DNA of 64,000 bases, taken from positions 1,922,001 through 1,986,000 of the forward strand of contig NZ_PYAU01000001.1 in assembly GCF_003014675.1 (NCBI RefSeq), read 5' to 3'. Of this stretch, positions 33,400-42,240 are shown one piece after another. Every line of letters begins with the position of its first letter. Positions within the stretch are counted from its first letter, which is position 1. Source of the stretch: Labedella gwakjiensis. GTDB lineage: Bacteria; Actinomycetota; Actinomycetes; Actinomycetales; Microbacteriaceae. Both the position numbers and the translations under genes were made by a program. The notes beneath the pieces were generated by a model, which was not told the DNA's origin, did no database searches, and worked only from the letters and a program-made list of their open reading frames with translations.

Positions 33400-34431
33400 T
33401 CAGCGGCCGCCGGCGATCGGGCGGTGGCGCTGGGCGACGCCCGCGGTTCCGTACGGGTAGTCGTCGGGCGTCGGCGCGCTCGCGTCCGTGAGGCGCTGCG
33501 TCTCCTCCGAGGAGAGGACGAGGTCCGTCGCGCCCATGTTGTCGCGCAACTGCTCAACGGTGCGGGCACCGAGGATCACGCTCGTGACGGCCGGCTGGTC
33601 GCCGAGCCAGCGCAGTGCGACCTGCGACGACGAGGCGCCGTGCGCGTCGGCGATCTCCTTGAGCGCGTCCACGACGGCCCATGTGCGCGGGTTCTCGTTG
33701 CGCTCCTTCCACGCCTCCATGCCGCGCGTCGGGTTCTCGCCGAGTCGCGTCGAACCGGTCGGTGCGACGTCCTTCTCGTACTTGCCACTCAGCCAGCCGC
33801 CGGCGAGCGGCGACCAGGGGAGCAGGCCGATGTTCGCGTCGAGGGAGGCCGGAACGACCTCGTGCTCGATGTCGCGCACGAGGAGGTTGTACTGCGGCTG
33901 CAACGTGACGGGCGCGGCGAAGTGGTTCGCCTTGGCCACGTGCACGGCCTTCGTGAGCTGCCAGCCCAGGAAGTTCGAGAAGCCGTAGTAGCCGATCTTG
34001 CCGGCGGTCACCGCGTCGTCGAGGAAGCGGAGCGTCTCCTCGATGGGCGTGTAGGCGTCCCACGCGTGCATCTGGTAGAGGTCGATGTGGTCGATGCCGA
34101 GCCGGGTCAGCGAGGCGTCGAGAGCCGTGCGGAGGTGGCGGCGTGAGATGCCGACGTCGTTCGGTCCGTCGCCCATCGGGAATCGTCCCTTGGTGGCGAT
34201 GACCGCCTGCGCGGCCTCCGTGGGGTGGCCGGCGAGCCAGCGGCCGATGATCTCCTCCGAGACGCCGGCGCTGTAGACGTCTGCGGTGTCGATGAACGTG
34301 CCGCCGCCCTCCACGAACGCGTCGAGGATCTCGTGCGAGGTCTCCTCCGTGGCCTCCGCCCCGAATGTCATCGTGCCGAGGGCCTGCTCGGACACGGCGG
34401 CGCCGGATCCTCCGAGAGTGCGGAACTGCAT
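33400..34431 (-). CDS. aldo/keto reductase (oxidoreductase of the YghZ/Tas-like group)
   Basis: 343 residues from ATG 34431. The barrel starts FRTLGGSGAAVSEQALGTMTFG; the catalytic Asp and Tyr are in FIDTADVYSAGVSEEIIG (about 48-65); the catalytic His region is IDLYQMHAWD; the C-terminal NADPH site reads VTSVILGARTVEQLRDN. It reduces aldehydes or ketones with NADPH; the substrate is not indicated. It is not related closely to the fragment at the left window edge. Confidence 0.92.
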   Translation of the reverse strand: MQFRTLGGSGAAVSEQALGTMTFGAEATEETSHEILDAFVEGGGTFIDTADVYSAGVSEEIIGRWLAGHPTEAAQAVIATKGRFPMGDGPNDVGISRRHLRTALDASLTRLGIDHIDLYQMHAWDAYTPIEETLRFLDDAVTAGKIGYYGFSNFLGWQLTKAVHVAKANHFAAPVTLQPQYNLLVRDIEHEVVPASLDANIGLLPWSPLAGGWLSGKYEKDVAPTGSTRLGENPTRGMEAWKERNENPRTWAVVDALKEIADAHGASSSQVALRWLGDQPAVTSVILGARTVEQLRDNMGATDLVLSSEETQRLTDASAPTPDDYPYGTAGVAQRHRPIAGGR

Positions 34432-34690
34432 GCGTCTTTCCCTTTCGTCGTCGAACGGGCACGCGGTCGAGCCACGAGCACCTCCGTCAGTCTCGTCCGA
34501 TGTTTACAGCGGTGCAAGGCCTCGACGGCGGTTGACAGAGGCCCCAGCGGGGAACCCTTTGGAGGGAATATCGACCAGTCGTGTGACGTTTGCGTGTCCT
34601 GCTCGTGCGGCGGGCGGGCGCGCCGCATCGCCTTACGGTGGTGTCCGATTTCCGCTAGCGAGTGTCGGCGGTGTGCGGCAGGGTTGAGGC

Positions 34691-36244
34691 ATGGACTTCG
34701 GAGAGCGGTACCGCGTGATCGAGTCGCGCGACGCGCGCTTCGACGGACGCTTCGTCACCGCCGTGCGCACCACGGGTATCTACTGCCGACCCAGCTGCCC
34801 GGCCCGCACACCGAAGGCGAGCAGCGTCACCTTCTACCCCACGAGCGCCGCAGCCCACGTGGCCGGATACCGCGCCTGCAAGCGCTGCCTGCCCGAGGCC
34901 ACTCCGGGCAGTCCCGAGTGGAACATCCGGGAAGACGTCGCGGCGCGCGCGATGCGTCTCATCGCGGACGGCGTCGTGGAACGCGACGGTGTCGACGGCC
35001 TCTCCCGGCGCCTCGGCTACTCCGCGCGGCAGCTGAACCGCATCCTGGCGGCGGAGCTCGGCGCCGGACCCATCGCACTCGCCCGCGCCCAACGCGCGCA
35101 GAACGCCCGCGCCCTCATCACCGGTACGACCATGCCCATGGCGGACGTGGCGTTCGCCGCCGGCTTCACGAGCATCCGCCAGTTCAACGACACCGTCGCG
35201 GAGGTCTTCGACCTCACGCCGTCAGCCCTCCGTGCCCGGTCCCGGGTGGTGCCGAGCATCGCCGGCGAGCCTGCGGCGGGAACGATCCGTCTCGCGCTGC
35301 CGTACCGAGAACCGCTCGACGTGGACGGCCTCTTCGGGTGGTTCGCACCGCGGTCGGTGCCGGGCCTCGAGACGGTGGGACCGCGGCGGTACGCACGCAC
35401 GGTGCGGCTGCCGCACGGCGCCGCCTTCGTCGACCTGAGCGCTCCGCTCCGTGTCGACGGCCGTCCGCGGATCGACGCGCTCGTGCGCTTCGAGAACCTC
35501 GGAGACCTCCCGGCGCTCCTCGGTCGCGTGCGGCGACTCCTCGACCTCGACGCCGATCCGTCGGCCGTCGACGCGGTGCTCGCCCGCGACGAGCGGCTCG
35601 CCCCGTCGGTTGCGCGCATCCCCGGCATGCGTGTGCCCGGGGCGCTCGACGCGGGGGAGATGCTCATGCGCGCGCTCCTCGGGCAGCAGGTCACGGTCGC
35701 GTCGGCGCGCACCCAGCTCACGCGCCTCGTCGAGGCGTTCGGCGAGGAGGCGTCGCCGGCCGTCGCGCCCGCCATCGCGCGGCCCGAGCAGTCGCCCGCC
35801 GAGGACGAGTCGCCGCACCGGCTCTTCCCCGCGCCCGCCGCGATCGCCGAGCACGCGCACGAGATCCTGCGCGGGCCCGCCGCTCGCACCGACACCGTGC
35901 GCCGCGTGGCCGGCGCGCTCGCCGACGGGTCCCTCTCGATCGACCTCGCCGACACGCGCGACGACGTGACGGAGCGCCTCACGGCCATCCGTGGCATCGG
36001 CCCGTGGACGGCGGACTACGTCGTGATGCGTGCCCTCGGGCACCCGGACGTGTTCGTCCGTCGAGACGTCGCGATCCGATCCGGGGCGCGGGCGCTCGGT
36101 CTCCCCGACGTCGACGCGGCTCTCGCCGCCGAGTCGACGGCGTTCGCGCCGTGGCGCAGCTACCTCTCCATGCACCTCTGGCGGGCGGCGGCCGACGCCG
36201 CCTCCCGTCCCGCACCGACATCCACCCCGAAGGAACACGCATGA
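34691..36244 (+). CDS. Ada-AlkA fusion: methyl-sensing transcription activator and 3-methyladenine DNA glycosylase
   Basis: 517 residues. N-terminal Ada metal-binding domain with [11 protein letters not shown] (two Cys, about 29-39) and [10 protein letters not shown] (two Cys, about 58-67): the first Cys accepts methyl from DNA phosphotriesters. An AraC-type helix-turn-helix follows (about 80-180, [21 protein letters not shown]). The rest is AlkA: N-terminal domain to about 290, then a helix-hairpin-helix GPD domain with [13 protein letters not shown] and [18 protein letters not shown], whose HhH and catalytic Asp region lie near 435-460. It removes alkylated bases and activates the alkylation response. 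Overlaps the ogt-like gene by four bases. Confidence 0.93.
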   Translation: MDFGERYRVIESRDARFDGRFVTAVRTTGIYCRPSCPARTPKASSVTFYPTSAAAHVAGYRACKRCLPEATPGSPEWNIREDVAARAMRLIADGVVERDGVDGLSRRLGYSARQLNRILAAELGAGPIALARAQRAQNARALITGTTMPMADVAFAAGFTSIRQFNDTVAEVFDLTPSALRARSRVVPSIAGEPAAGTIRLALPYREPLDVDGLFGWFAPRSVPGLETVGPRRYARTVRLPHGAAFVDLSAPLRVDGRPRIDALVRFENLGDLPALLGRVRRLLDLDADPSAVDAVLARDERLAPSVARIPGMRVPGALDAGEMLMRALLGQQVTVASARTQLTRLVEAFGEEASPAVAPAIARPEQSPAEDESPHRLFPAPAAIAEHAHEILRGPAARTDTVRRVAGALADGSLSIDLADTRDDVTERLTAIRGIGPWTADYVVMRALGHPDVFVRRDVAIRSGARALGLPDVDAALAAESTAFAPWRSYLSMHLWRAAADAASRPAPTSTPKEHA

Positions 36245-36741
36245 CCACGACTGCCCTGCTCCACACGATCGACACCCCGGATGGGGCGTTCACGATCCTC
36301 GAGGACGAGGACGGCCGAGTGCTCGCCTCCGGCTGGACCGACTCCGCCGACGCGGTGCTCGCGCGACTCGCTCCGCGGAACCGGCCGGAGGCCGTCCCCG
36401 GCCGTTCCGCGAACGTCGCCGCGGTGGAGGCGTTCTACGCCGGCGACGTCCGAGCGATCGACGGGGTGCCCGTCCGCCAATTCGGCACCCCGCTGCAGAA
36501 CGTGGCGTGGGCGGAGCTGCGGCGAATCGAGCCGGGTGCGCCCATCACCTACACGGAGCTCGCCACGCGCACGGGCAATGCCCGCGCCGTGCGCGCGGCC
36601 GCGAGCGCGTGCGCCCGCAACGCCCCGGCGCTCTTCGTCCCGTGCCACCGCGTGATCAACACGGCGGGCGGCCTCGCCGGCTTCGCGTGGGGCATCCCGG
36701 TGAAGCGCGCCCTCCTCGACCGCGAGGCCGCCGCCCGCTGA
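36241..36741 (+). CDS. ogt: methylated-DNA-[protein]-cysteine S-methyltransferase
   Basis: 166 residues. The active-site FVPCHRVI (Cys at about 138) and the DNA-binding wing [20 protein letters not shown] (about 103-122) identify the family. It removes methyl from O6-methylguanine by self-inactivation. The ATG overlaps the stop of the Ada-AlkA gene, so direct reversal and base excision of alkylation damage are made together. A typical actinobacterial repair operon. Confidence 0.94.
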   Translation: MTTTALLHTIDTPDGAFTILEDEDGRVLASGWTDSADAVLARLAPRNRPEAVPGRSANVAAVEAFYAGDVRAIDGVPVRQFGTPLQNVAWAELRRIEPGAPITYTELATRTGNARAVRAAASACARNAPALFVPCHRVINTAGGLAGFAWGIPVKRALLDREAAAR

Positions 36742-36765
36742 GCGGCGGGACGGGGGTGCCGCGCG

Positions 36766-37209
36766 TCAGCTCGAGAGGGTGAGAGTGTCCTCGAACGCGA
36801 CCCAGCCGAGCATCGCGCACTTCACGCGGGCCACGTAGCGGGAGACGCCCTCGAGCGCCGCCGCGTCGCCGAGGGGCTCGTCGTCCTCGACGCCCTCGCC
36901 CTTCGATCGCATCATCTCGCGGAAGAGAGCGATCCGCTCGCGGGCCTCCTCGCGCGACAGCCCCGCGACGAGATCGTGGAGCAGCGATGCAGACGCCATC
37001 GAGATGGAGCAGCCAGCGCCCTCCCACGAGATGCGCTCGATCGTGTCGTCGTCGGCCAGGTGCAGGCGCAGCGTGATCTCGTCGCCGCACGTGGGATTCA
37101 ACTGGTGCGACTCGGCCGCCGCGCCGTCCTGCAAGCCGAAGCCGTTCTTGCGCTTCGAGTGGTCGAGGATGACCTGCTGGTAGAGGCTCGCGAGCTCCGG
37201 CGATCCCAT
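36766..37209 (-). CDS. sufU: SufU-type Fe-S cluster assembly sulfur-transfer protein
   Basis: 147 residues from ATG 37209, overlapping by one base the stop of sufS (TGATG). The three zinc-binding Cys are in NPTCGDEI (about 40), GAGCSISMAS (about 67) and VKCAMLGW (about 128), with the SufU-specific insertion between the second and third. It accepts sulfur from SufS and passes it to the SufBCD scaffold. The scaffold genes are not next to it here. Confidence 0.93.
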   Translation of the reverse strand: MGSPELASLYQQVILDHSKRKNGFGLQDGAAAESHQLNPTCGDEITLRLHLADDDTIERISWEGAGCSISMASASLLHDLVAGLSREEARERIALFREMMRSKGEGVEDDEPLGDAAALEGVSRYVARVKCAMLGWVAFEDTLTLSS

Positions 37210-38510
37210 CACGCCTCCCCGAAGAACGAACGGACGCCCGAGACGCCCTCGAGGAACGCGTCGACGTCGGACGTCGTGTTGTAGAGGTAGGTGCTCGCGC
37301 GCGTCGACGCGGTCACCCCAAAACGGCGGTGCAGCGGTTGCGCGCAGTGGTGGCCCACGCGCGCGGCGATGCCGCGGTCGTCGAGGAACTGGCCCACATC
37401 GTGCGCGTGGACCCCCTCCACGTCGATCGCCACGAGACCAGCGCGATGCGCGGGATCGAGCGGGCCGAGCACACGCACTCCCGGGATGTCCGCGAGCCCG
37501 GCGAGCAGCCGCTCGCCCAGGGCGTGCTCGTGCGCGGCGATCCGCTCCATGCCCACCGCGTCGAGGTAGCGCACGGCCTCGGCCAGGGCGATCACCTGGG
37601 AGACGCGCTGCGTTCCGGCCTCGAAGCGCTGAGGCGCCGGGAGGTACCCGGACTCCTCCATCGTCACGGTCGTGATCATCGACCCGCCCATGAGGAACGG
37701 GGGCATCGCGTTGAGCAGCTCCCGGCGGCCGTAGAGCGCGCCGACACCCGTGGGTGCGAGCATCTTGTGTCCGGAGAAGACCGCGAAGTCCACGTCGAGC
37801 GCCTTCACGTCGAGCGGGAGGTGGGGTGCGGACTGGCACGCGTCGAGCACGACGAGTGCCCCGACTCCGCGTGCGAGGGCGACGAGTTCGGCGACGGGGC
37901 TGACGGCGCCCGTGACGTTCGACACGTGGGTGAACGCGAGCACCCGGGTGCGCTCGCCGATCACAGCAGCGGCGGCCTCGGCGCGGATCACGCCATCGTC
38001 GTCCACGGGGACGTACCGCAGCGTCGCGCCGGTTCGGAAGGCGAGCTCCTGCCAGGGCACGAGGTTGGAGTGGTGCTCGGCTTCGGTCACGAGGATCTCA
38101 TCGCCCGCGGCGAGCCGGAACCGCTCGGCGGCCGCACCGCCGCGGCCGACGCTCGCGTTCGAGAACGCGTAGGCCACGAGGTTGATGCCCTCCGTGGCGT
38201 TCGACGTCCACACGATCTCGTCGGCGTCCGCACCGACGAACGCGGCGACGGTGGCGCGCGCGTCCTCGTAGAACTCCGTCGCGTTGGCCGCGAGTGTGTG
38301 TGCTCCACGGTGCACGGCGGCGTTCGTGGTCTCGAGGTAACGCCGTTCCGCGTCGAGCACGGCCGTGGGTTTCTGCGACGTGGCGCCGGAGTCGAGGTAG
38401 ACGAGCGGGTGCCCGTTCACCGACTGCGCGAGCGCGGGGAAGTCGGCCTTGAGGCGGAGCGCCTGGTCGTCGCCGAGGGTGTCCGTCGGGGAGAGGTCGT
38501 GGATCGTCAC
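37209..38510 (-). CDS. sufS: SufS-type cysteine desulfurase
   Basis: 433 residues from GTG 38510; GACAAT lies six bases upstream, a leaderless arrangement, and this start avoids overlap with the upstream gene. A longer frame to 38594 exists. PLP-binding Lys is in FSGHKMLAPTGVGALYG; EAEHHSNLVPW and DACQSAPH are PLP-contact motifs; the persulfide Cys lies in RVGHHCAQPLHRRFG (about 368). It converts cysteine to alanine and hands sulfur to SufU. Two-gene sufS-sufU unit without sufBCD. Confidence 0.94.
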   Translation of the reverse strand: MTIHDLSPTDTLGDDQALRLKADFPALAQSVNGHPLVYLDSGATSQKPTAVLDAERRYLETTNAAVHRGAHTLAANATEFYEDARATVAAFVGADADEIVWTSNATEGINLVAYAFSNASVGRGGAAAERFRLAAGDEILVTEAEHHSNLVPWQELAFRTGATLRYVPVDDDGVIRAEAAAAVIGERTRVLAFTHVSNVTGAVSPVAELVALARGVGALVVLDACQSAPHLPLDVKALDVDFAVFSGHKMLAPTGVGALYGRRELLNAMPPFLMGGSMITTVTMEESGYLPAPQRFEAGTQRVSQVIALAEAVRYLDAVGMERIAAHEHALGERLLAGLADIPGVRVLGPLDPAHRAGLVAIDVEGVHAHDVGQFLDDRGIAARVGHHCAQPLHRRFGVTASTRASTYLYNTTSDVDAFLEGVSGVRSFFGEA

Positions 38511-38553
38511 TCCTCTATTGTCCGACGGATTCACCGGGCGGGGGACGGTGAGG

Positions 38554-39132
38554 TCACTCGACGGCGGAGAGGAGCGCGTCGAGGGCGTCGCCACTCGCGC
38601 CGTCCGCGGTGTTGTCGAGGAGCATGTGGTGCGCTCCGCGCCACGCGCACTCGGCGGCCTGGGCGGTGGCCCAGAACTCGTCCCAGTGCTCGAGCTTCCA
38701 GGCGTCGCGGTCGTACCCGCGGCTCTCGACCCGCTGCTTCACCCGGTTTCCGTCGACGGTCACGTGGACGACGACGATCTGGACATCGGCGGGCCAGTCG
38801 TTTTCGCGGGCGGCGTCCTCGAGGTAGGAGGCGCGCGGGAAGTACCGCACGAAGGGGGCGTCGAGCACGACGGAGTTCCCGAGCCGGAGGTTGTCGCCCG
38901 CGAGCCGCAGCAGCGTGCGGTACTCCAGGTCCATGACGACGCCCTGGTAGTACTCGTTGTTGTCGCGTTCGTTCTTGTCGGTGCCCGCGAGCTCGAGGAG
39001 GGCCTCCGTGAAGAACGTCGCGACGGAGTCCTTGTCGAGGTAGGCGGCGCTGGTACGGTGCGCGATCTGCTTGCTCACCGTGGACTTGCCGGACCCGGCC
39101 GGGCCGATCACGAAAAACAGGGTGGGGGTCAT
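38554..39132 (-). CDS. P-loop ATP-binding protein, kinase-like
   Basis: 192 residues from ATG 39132 (GGAAAGGGAC upstream). Walker A is FVIGPAGSGKSTVSKQIAHR at about 7-26, followed by LDKDSVATFF, where the second Asp resembles the substrate-binding Asp of shikimate/gluconate kinase-like proteins. VVLDAPFVRYF is a possible Walker B. It might phosphorylate a small molecule, and the nearby sugar-acid carrier and KDPG aldolase make a sugar acid thinkable, but the terminator between it and the carrier gene argues against one operon. Specific role unknown. Confidence 0.7.
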   Translation of the reverse strand: MTPTLFFVIGPAGSGKSTVSKQIAHRTSAAYLDKDSVATFFTEALLELAGTDKNERDNNEYYQGVVMDLEYRTLLRLAGDNLRLGNSVVLDAPFVRYFPRASYLEDAARENDWPADVQIVVVHVTVDGNRVKQRVESRGYDRDAWKLEHWDEFWATAQAAECAWRGAHHMLLDNTADGASGDALDALLSAVE

Positions 39133-39177
39133 CGTCGGGTCCCTTTCCTCTCGACCATGGGTTCCTCTCGAGCCTGG

Positions 39178-39207
39178 GGACGGGGTCCGTGTGACCGGAC
39201 CCCGTCC
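39178..39207 (-). terminator. terminator after the MFS carrier gene
   Basis: Twelve-base perfect arms at 39178-39189 and 39196-39207 with a six-base loop, four bases beyond the carrier stop at 39212 (minus strand). The T-run is poor. Confidence 0.65.
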
Positions 39208-39211
39208 GATG

Positions 39212-40507
39212 TCAGGCTGCGGCCTTCTCCACGGGTTCCCTCACGAAGAGACCGTACGACAGGGCGCCCACGAGAAGCAGGACGCCGCCGATGAGGAACA
39301 CGAAGGTGTAATTGCCGTCGGTCGCCGTGAGGATCGCACCCGTGACGACGGGTGCGACGGCCGCTCCGATGAAGCCACCGAAGTTCTGGATGGCGCCGAG
39401 CGACGCCACCTGGTTCGACGGGGCGATGTCGGATGCGAGCGTCCAGAGGCAGCCGATCGGCACCTGCGAGGCGAAGTAGCCGACGGAGAGCAGTGCGATC
39501 GCGAGGGGCGTGTTGTCGACGTACGCCACGGGGAGAACGGCCGCCGCGGCGAGGAGCGCGCCGCCCACGATCGGGATCTTGCGGGCGAGCACGGTCTTGA
39601 CGCCGCGCTTCACGAGTCGGCTCGACAGCCAGCCTCCGAAGATCACGCCGACGATGCCGCACAGGAAGGGGAGCGACGCGAGCCAGCCGCTGTCCGCGAG
39701 GCTGAATCCGCGGGCGGTCTGCAGGTAGCTCGGGAGCCAGGTGAGGTAGACCCACACGGTGTAGAAGATGCCGAACGCGCCGATGATCATGAACCAGGTG
39801 TTGCGGTGGGCGAACAGCTGGCCCCAGCGCACCTTCTCTACGGACGCGATGACGCGCGCCTCGGCTTCGGCGCCCTTGATGAGCGACTGCTCCTTGAGCG
39901 TCGGGTCGCGGTAGATCCGCACCCACACGAGCGCGATCACGATGCCGAGCACGCCGACGATGAGGAACATCCCGCGCCAGCTCATGGTGAGGAGGAGGAA
40001 GGTGAGGAGCGGCGGTGCGATCGCGTTGGCGATCTGCGAACCGGTGTTGACGAGCGAGACGGGCAGGGCGCGCTCCGACTTGTTGAACCACCGCTCGTTG
40101 ACCTTGAGCGCCGAGGTGAAGAACGGCGACTCGGCGATTCCGAGCGCCACGCGGGCGGCGTAGAGGAAGCCGAAGGAGTTCGCGGCGGCCGTGATCATGG
40201 TGACGAGCGACCATCCGCCGGCGGCGAAGGCGAACATCTTCTTCGGGCCGAACTTGTCCACGAGGTACCCGGCCGGCAGGTTCGCGATCGCGTACGGCCA
40301 GGAGAACGCCGAGAGCAGCAGGCCCATCTGGAAGGCGTCGAGGCTGAACTCCTCGGCGATCGTCGTGTTCGCCACGCTCAGCGTGCTGCGGTCGATGTAG
40401 TTGACGACGCCACCGAGGATGAGGAACCCGACGAGGAACCAGCGGATCCTCACGGTCTTGCGTTCGGCGGCGGTGAGGACGGGGGCCTCCACGTGGGTCT
40501 GGCTCAC
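39212..40507 (-). CDS. MFS transporter of the sugar-acid (anion:cation symporter) family
   Basis: 431 residues from GTG 40507, with AAGGAG ten bases upstream. Twelve hydrophobic segments; the first ends in NYIDRSTLSVANTTIAEEF, the hallmark of the ExuT/GudP/DgoT (ACS) branch, and YLVDKFGPKKMFAF is the MFS loop 2-3 motif. Likely to import a hexuronate, hexonate or glucarate-type acid with protons. Next to a KDPG aldolase and a DeoR regulator, which supports sugar-acid uptake for an Entner-Doudoroff-type route. Confidence 0.88.
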   Translation of the reverse strand: MSQTHVEAPVLTAAERKTVRIRWFLVGFLILGGVVNYIDRSTLSVANTTIAEEFSLDAFQMGLLLSAFSWPYAIANLPAGYLVDKFGPKKMFAFAAGGWSLVTMITAAANSFGFLYAARVALGIAESPFFTSALKVNERWFNKSERALPVSLVNTGSQIANAIAPPLLTFLLLTMSWRGMFLIVGVLGIVIALVWVRIYRDPTLKEQSLIKGAEAEARVIASVEKVRWGQLFAHRNTWFMIIGAFGIFYTVWVYLTWLPSYLQTARGFSLADSGWLASLPFLCGIVGVIFGGWLSSRLVKRGVKTVLARKIPIVGGALLAAAAVLPVAYVDNTPLAIALLSVGYFASQVPIGCLWTLASDIAPSNQVASLGAIQNFGGFIGAAVAPVVTGAILTATDGNYTFVFLIGGVLLLVGALSYGLFVREPVEKAAA

Positions 40508-40626
40508 GGCAGTGCACTCCTTTGTGTGCTGAGACGGCGAGGGGGAACTCGTCGGTGTCCGGTGTTTCAGGTCGGGTGTCCCCGAGGGGACGGTGGCAGG
40601 CGGAACGGGTGGTGCGGTCTTTGGCC

Positions 40627-41274
40627 CTAGTGGCGGGCGGCGGCGATGGCGGCGAGGAACGTCTTCGCGGCCTCGGTCACGCGGGTGTAGTCGCCGTCGA
40701 CACGGGCGGCCTTCGTGACGTAGCTGCCGATGCCCACGGCGGTCACGCCGGCGGCGAACCAGGACCCCACGTTCTCGGGCGTGGCGCCGCCGGCCGGGAG
40801 GATGGGCGCCTGGGGCAGCGGTGCCATGACGGTCTTGACGTACTCGGGTCCGGCGTTCTCCGTGGGGAACAGCTTCACGATGTCGGCGCCGGCCTCCATC
40901 GTCTGCACGATCTCGGTGGGCGTGAACGCGCCGCTCACGGAGACGGCCTGGTAGCGGTTGGCCGTGGCGATCATCTCGGGGTTGAGGTTGGGGCTCACGA
41001 GGATCCGCGCGCCGGCCTGGATGCACGCGAACGCGGCCTGCGGGTCGAGCACCGTGCCGGCGCCGATCGCGACGCCGTCGTGGGCGTACTCGTCGGAGAG
41101 CGTGCGGATCACGCCGAGTGCGTCGGGCACGGAGAGGGTGATCTCGAGGGCGCGGAAGCCGCCGGCGATCGCCGCGCGGGAGACGGCGAGAGCCTCTTCC
41201 GCGCTGTCGAGGCGGACGATGAGGATGGCGCCGGTCCGGACGATGTTGTCGAGGACCTCGAATTTGCTTAACAT
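40627..41274 (-). CDS. eda: KDPG / 4-hydroxy-2-oxoglutarate aldolase (class I)
   Basis: 215 residues from ATG 41274. The three catalytic marks are present: Arg in AILIVRLDS (about 20), the general-acid Glu in FRALEITLSVPD (about 45) and the Schiff-base Lys in ADIVKLFPTE (about 133). It splits 2-keto-3-deoxy-6-phosphogluconate into pyruvate and glyceraldehyde 3-phosphate, or a related acid. It is divergent from the DeoR gene and upstream of the sugar-acid carrier on the same strand. Its start codon overlaps one of two direct repeats that look like the DeoR operator. Confidence 0.9.
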   Translation of the reverse strand: MLSKFEVLDNIVRTGAILIVRLDSAEEALAVSRAAIAGGFRALEITLSVPDALGVIRTLSDEYAHDGVAIGAGTVLDPQAAFACIQAGARILVSPNLNPEMIATANRYQAVSVSGAFTPTEIVQTMEAGADIVKLFPTENAGPEYVKTVMAPLPQAPILPAGGATPENVGSWFAAGVTAVGIGSYVTKAARVDGDYTRVTEAAKTFLAAIAAARH

Positions 41275-41307
41275 TTGTGCATCACGTTAGCACTTTGTTT
41301 AACATTT
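41268..41307. promoter_or_regulatory. paired direct repeats, candidate DeoR operator
   Basis: TTAACATTT occurs at 41268-41276 and again at 41299-41307, 31 bases (three helical turns) apart, in the A+T-rich space between the divergent aldolase and DeoR genes. DeoR-family proteins commonly bind such spaced repeats. The first copy covers the aldolase start codon. Confidence 0.65.
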
Positions 41308-41342
41308 CAACACACCGATCTCGTGATGATGTGAAACCCCGT

Positions 41343-41348
41343 TACGCT
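41343..41348 (+). promoter_or_regulatory. -10 box of a leaderless deoR-like transcript
   Basis: TACGCT ends six bases before the GTG at 41355. Confidence 0.5.
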
Positions 41349-41354
41349 GAGCGG

Positions 41355-42155
41355 GTGGCGACCAGTGCACCTCTCATCCCGGAACAGCGGCATCAGGAGG
41401 TCATCCGCCTGCTGCGCAGCGCCGGGGTCCTCAGCATCCGCCACCTCGTCGAGCTGCTCGGCGTCTCGCACATGACCGTCCGTCGCGACATCGCCGTCCT
41501 CGAGGCGGCCGGCCAGGTCGTCTCGGTCCAGGGAGGCGTGCGCCTGAGCGAGTGGACGGGCATCGAACCGCCGCGCGAGCGCGCCGCGCGGGCCATGCTC
41601 GAACTGCCGCGCAAGCGCGCGATCGCCGAACGCGCCGCCGAGCTCATCGAGGACGACATGGTCGTGTTCCTCGACGCGGGCACCACGTGTGAAGCGCTCG
41701 TGCCGTTCCTCACGGCCCGTCGCGGGATCACGGTCGTGACGAACGACTTCTTCGTGATCACGACCCTCTTCGACTACCCGGCGGTCGAAGCGATCCACAC
41801 CGGCGGCACCGTGGACATCGCGAGCGGATCGGCGACGGGGGCGCTCGCCGCGGCGCCGCTCGCGTCCATCAGTCTCGACATCGCGTTCCTCAGCACGGGC
41901 ACGTGGGACTTGATCCACGGCGTCACGGCGTCGAAGACCGACCAGGTGCTCCTCAAGCGAGCCGCGATGGAGGCCGCGTCGTCCACGGTGCTCCTCTCCG
42001 ACAGCACGAAGTTCGGCACATTCGAGCGGTTCAAGGTGGCCCCGCTCGACACCCTCGACGTCATCGTGACCGACGACGGACTCCCGGAGGAGGGGCGCTC
42101 GGCCGTCACCGACCTGGGCGTGGACCTCCGCATCACCGCGAGCTCCGGCCGCTGA
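41355..42155 (+). CDS. DeoR family transcriptional regulator
   Basis: 266 residues from GTG 41355; a longer frame reaches back to 41277 but would run through the operator, and the -10 spacing supports GTG. Helix-turn-helix LSIRHLVELLGVSHMTVRRD at about 26-45, then GGVRL, and a DeoR C-terminal sugar-phosphate sensor domain with FLDAGTTCEALVPFL and the VLLSDSTKFG signature (about 212-221). It probably represses the aldolase-carrier genes until a phosphorylated sugar acid binds. Confidence 0.92.
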   Translation: MATSAPLIPEQRHQEVIRLLRSAGVLSIRHLVELLGVSHMTVRRDIAVLEAAGQVVSVQGGVRLSEWTGIEPPRERAARAMLELPRKRAIAERAAELIEDDMVVFLDAGTTCEALVPFLTARRGITVVTNDFFVITTLFDYPAVEAIHTGGTVDIASGSATGALAAAPLASISLDIAFLSTGTWDLIHGVTASKTDQVLLKRAAMEAASSTVLLSDSTKFGTFERFKVAPLDTLDVIVTDDGLPEEGRSAVTDLGVDLRITASSGR

Positions 42156-42228
42156 CGGGCGGGCCGCAGCGGCGCTTCCCGACGTGCTGAGGGGGGTCCA
42201 CCTCATCGAGGGTGTCGGTGGTCTCGGT

Positions 42229-42234
42229 TAGCCT
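42229..42234 (+). promoter_or_regulatory. -10 box of a leaderless lipoprotein transcript
   Basis: TAGCCT, in the context GGTTAGCCTTAA, ends six bases before the ATG at 42241. The same GGTTAG context precedes pheA at 63488. Confidence 0.55.
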
Positions 42235-42240
42235 TAATCG

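Noticed and set aside
38554-41274. Single operon from KDPG aldolase through the P-loop protein
   Set aside because: A 12-base-arm hairpin at 39178-39207 follows the carrier gene, and the P-loop gene has its own ribosome-binding site, so it is probably a separate unit.
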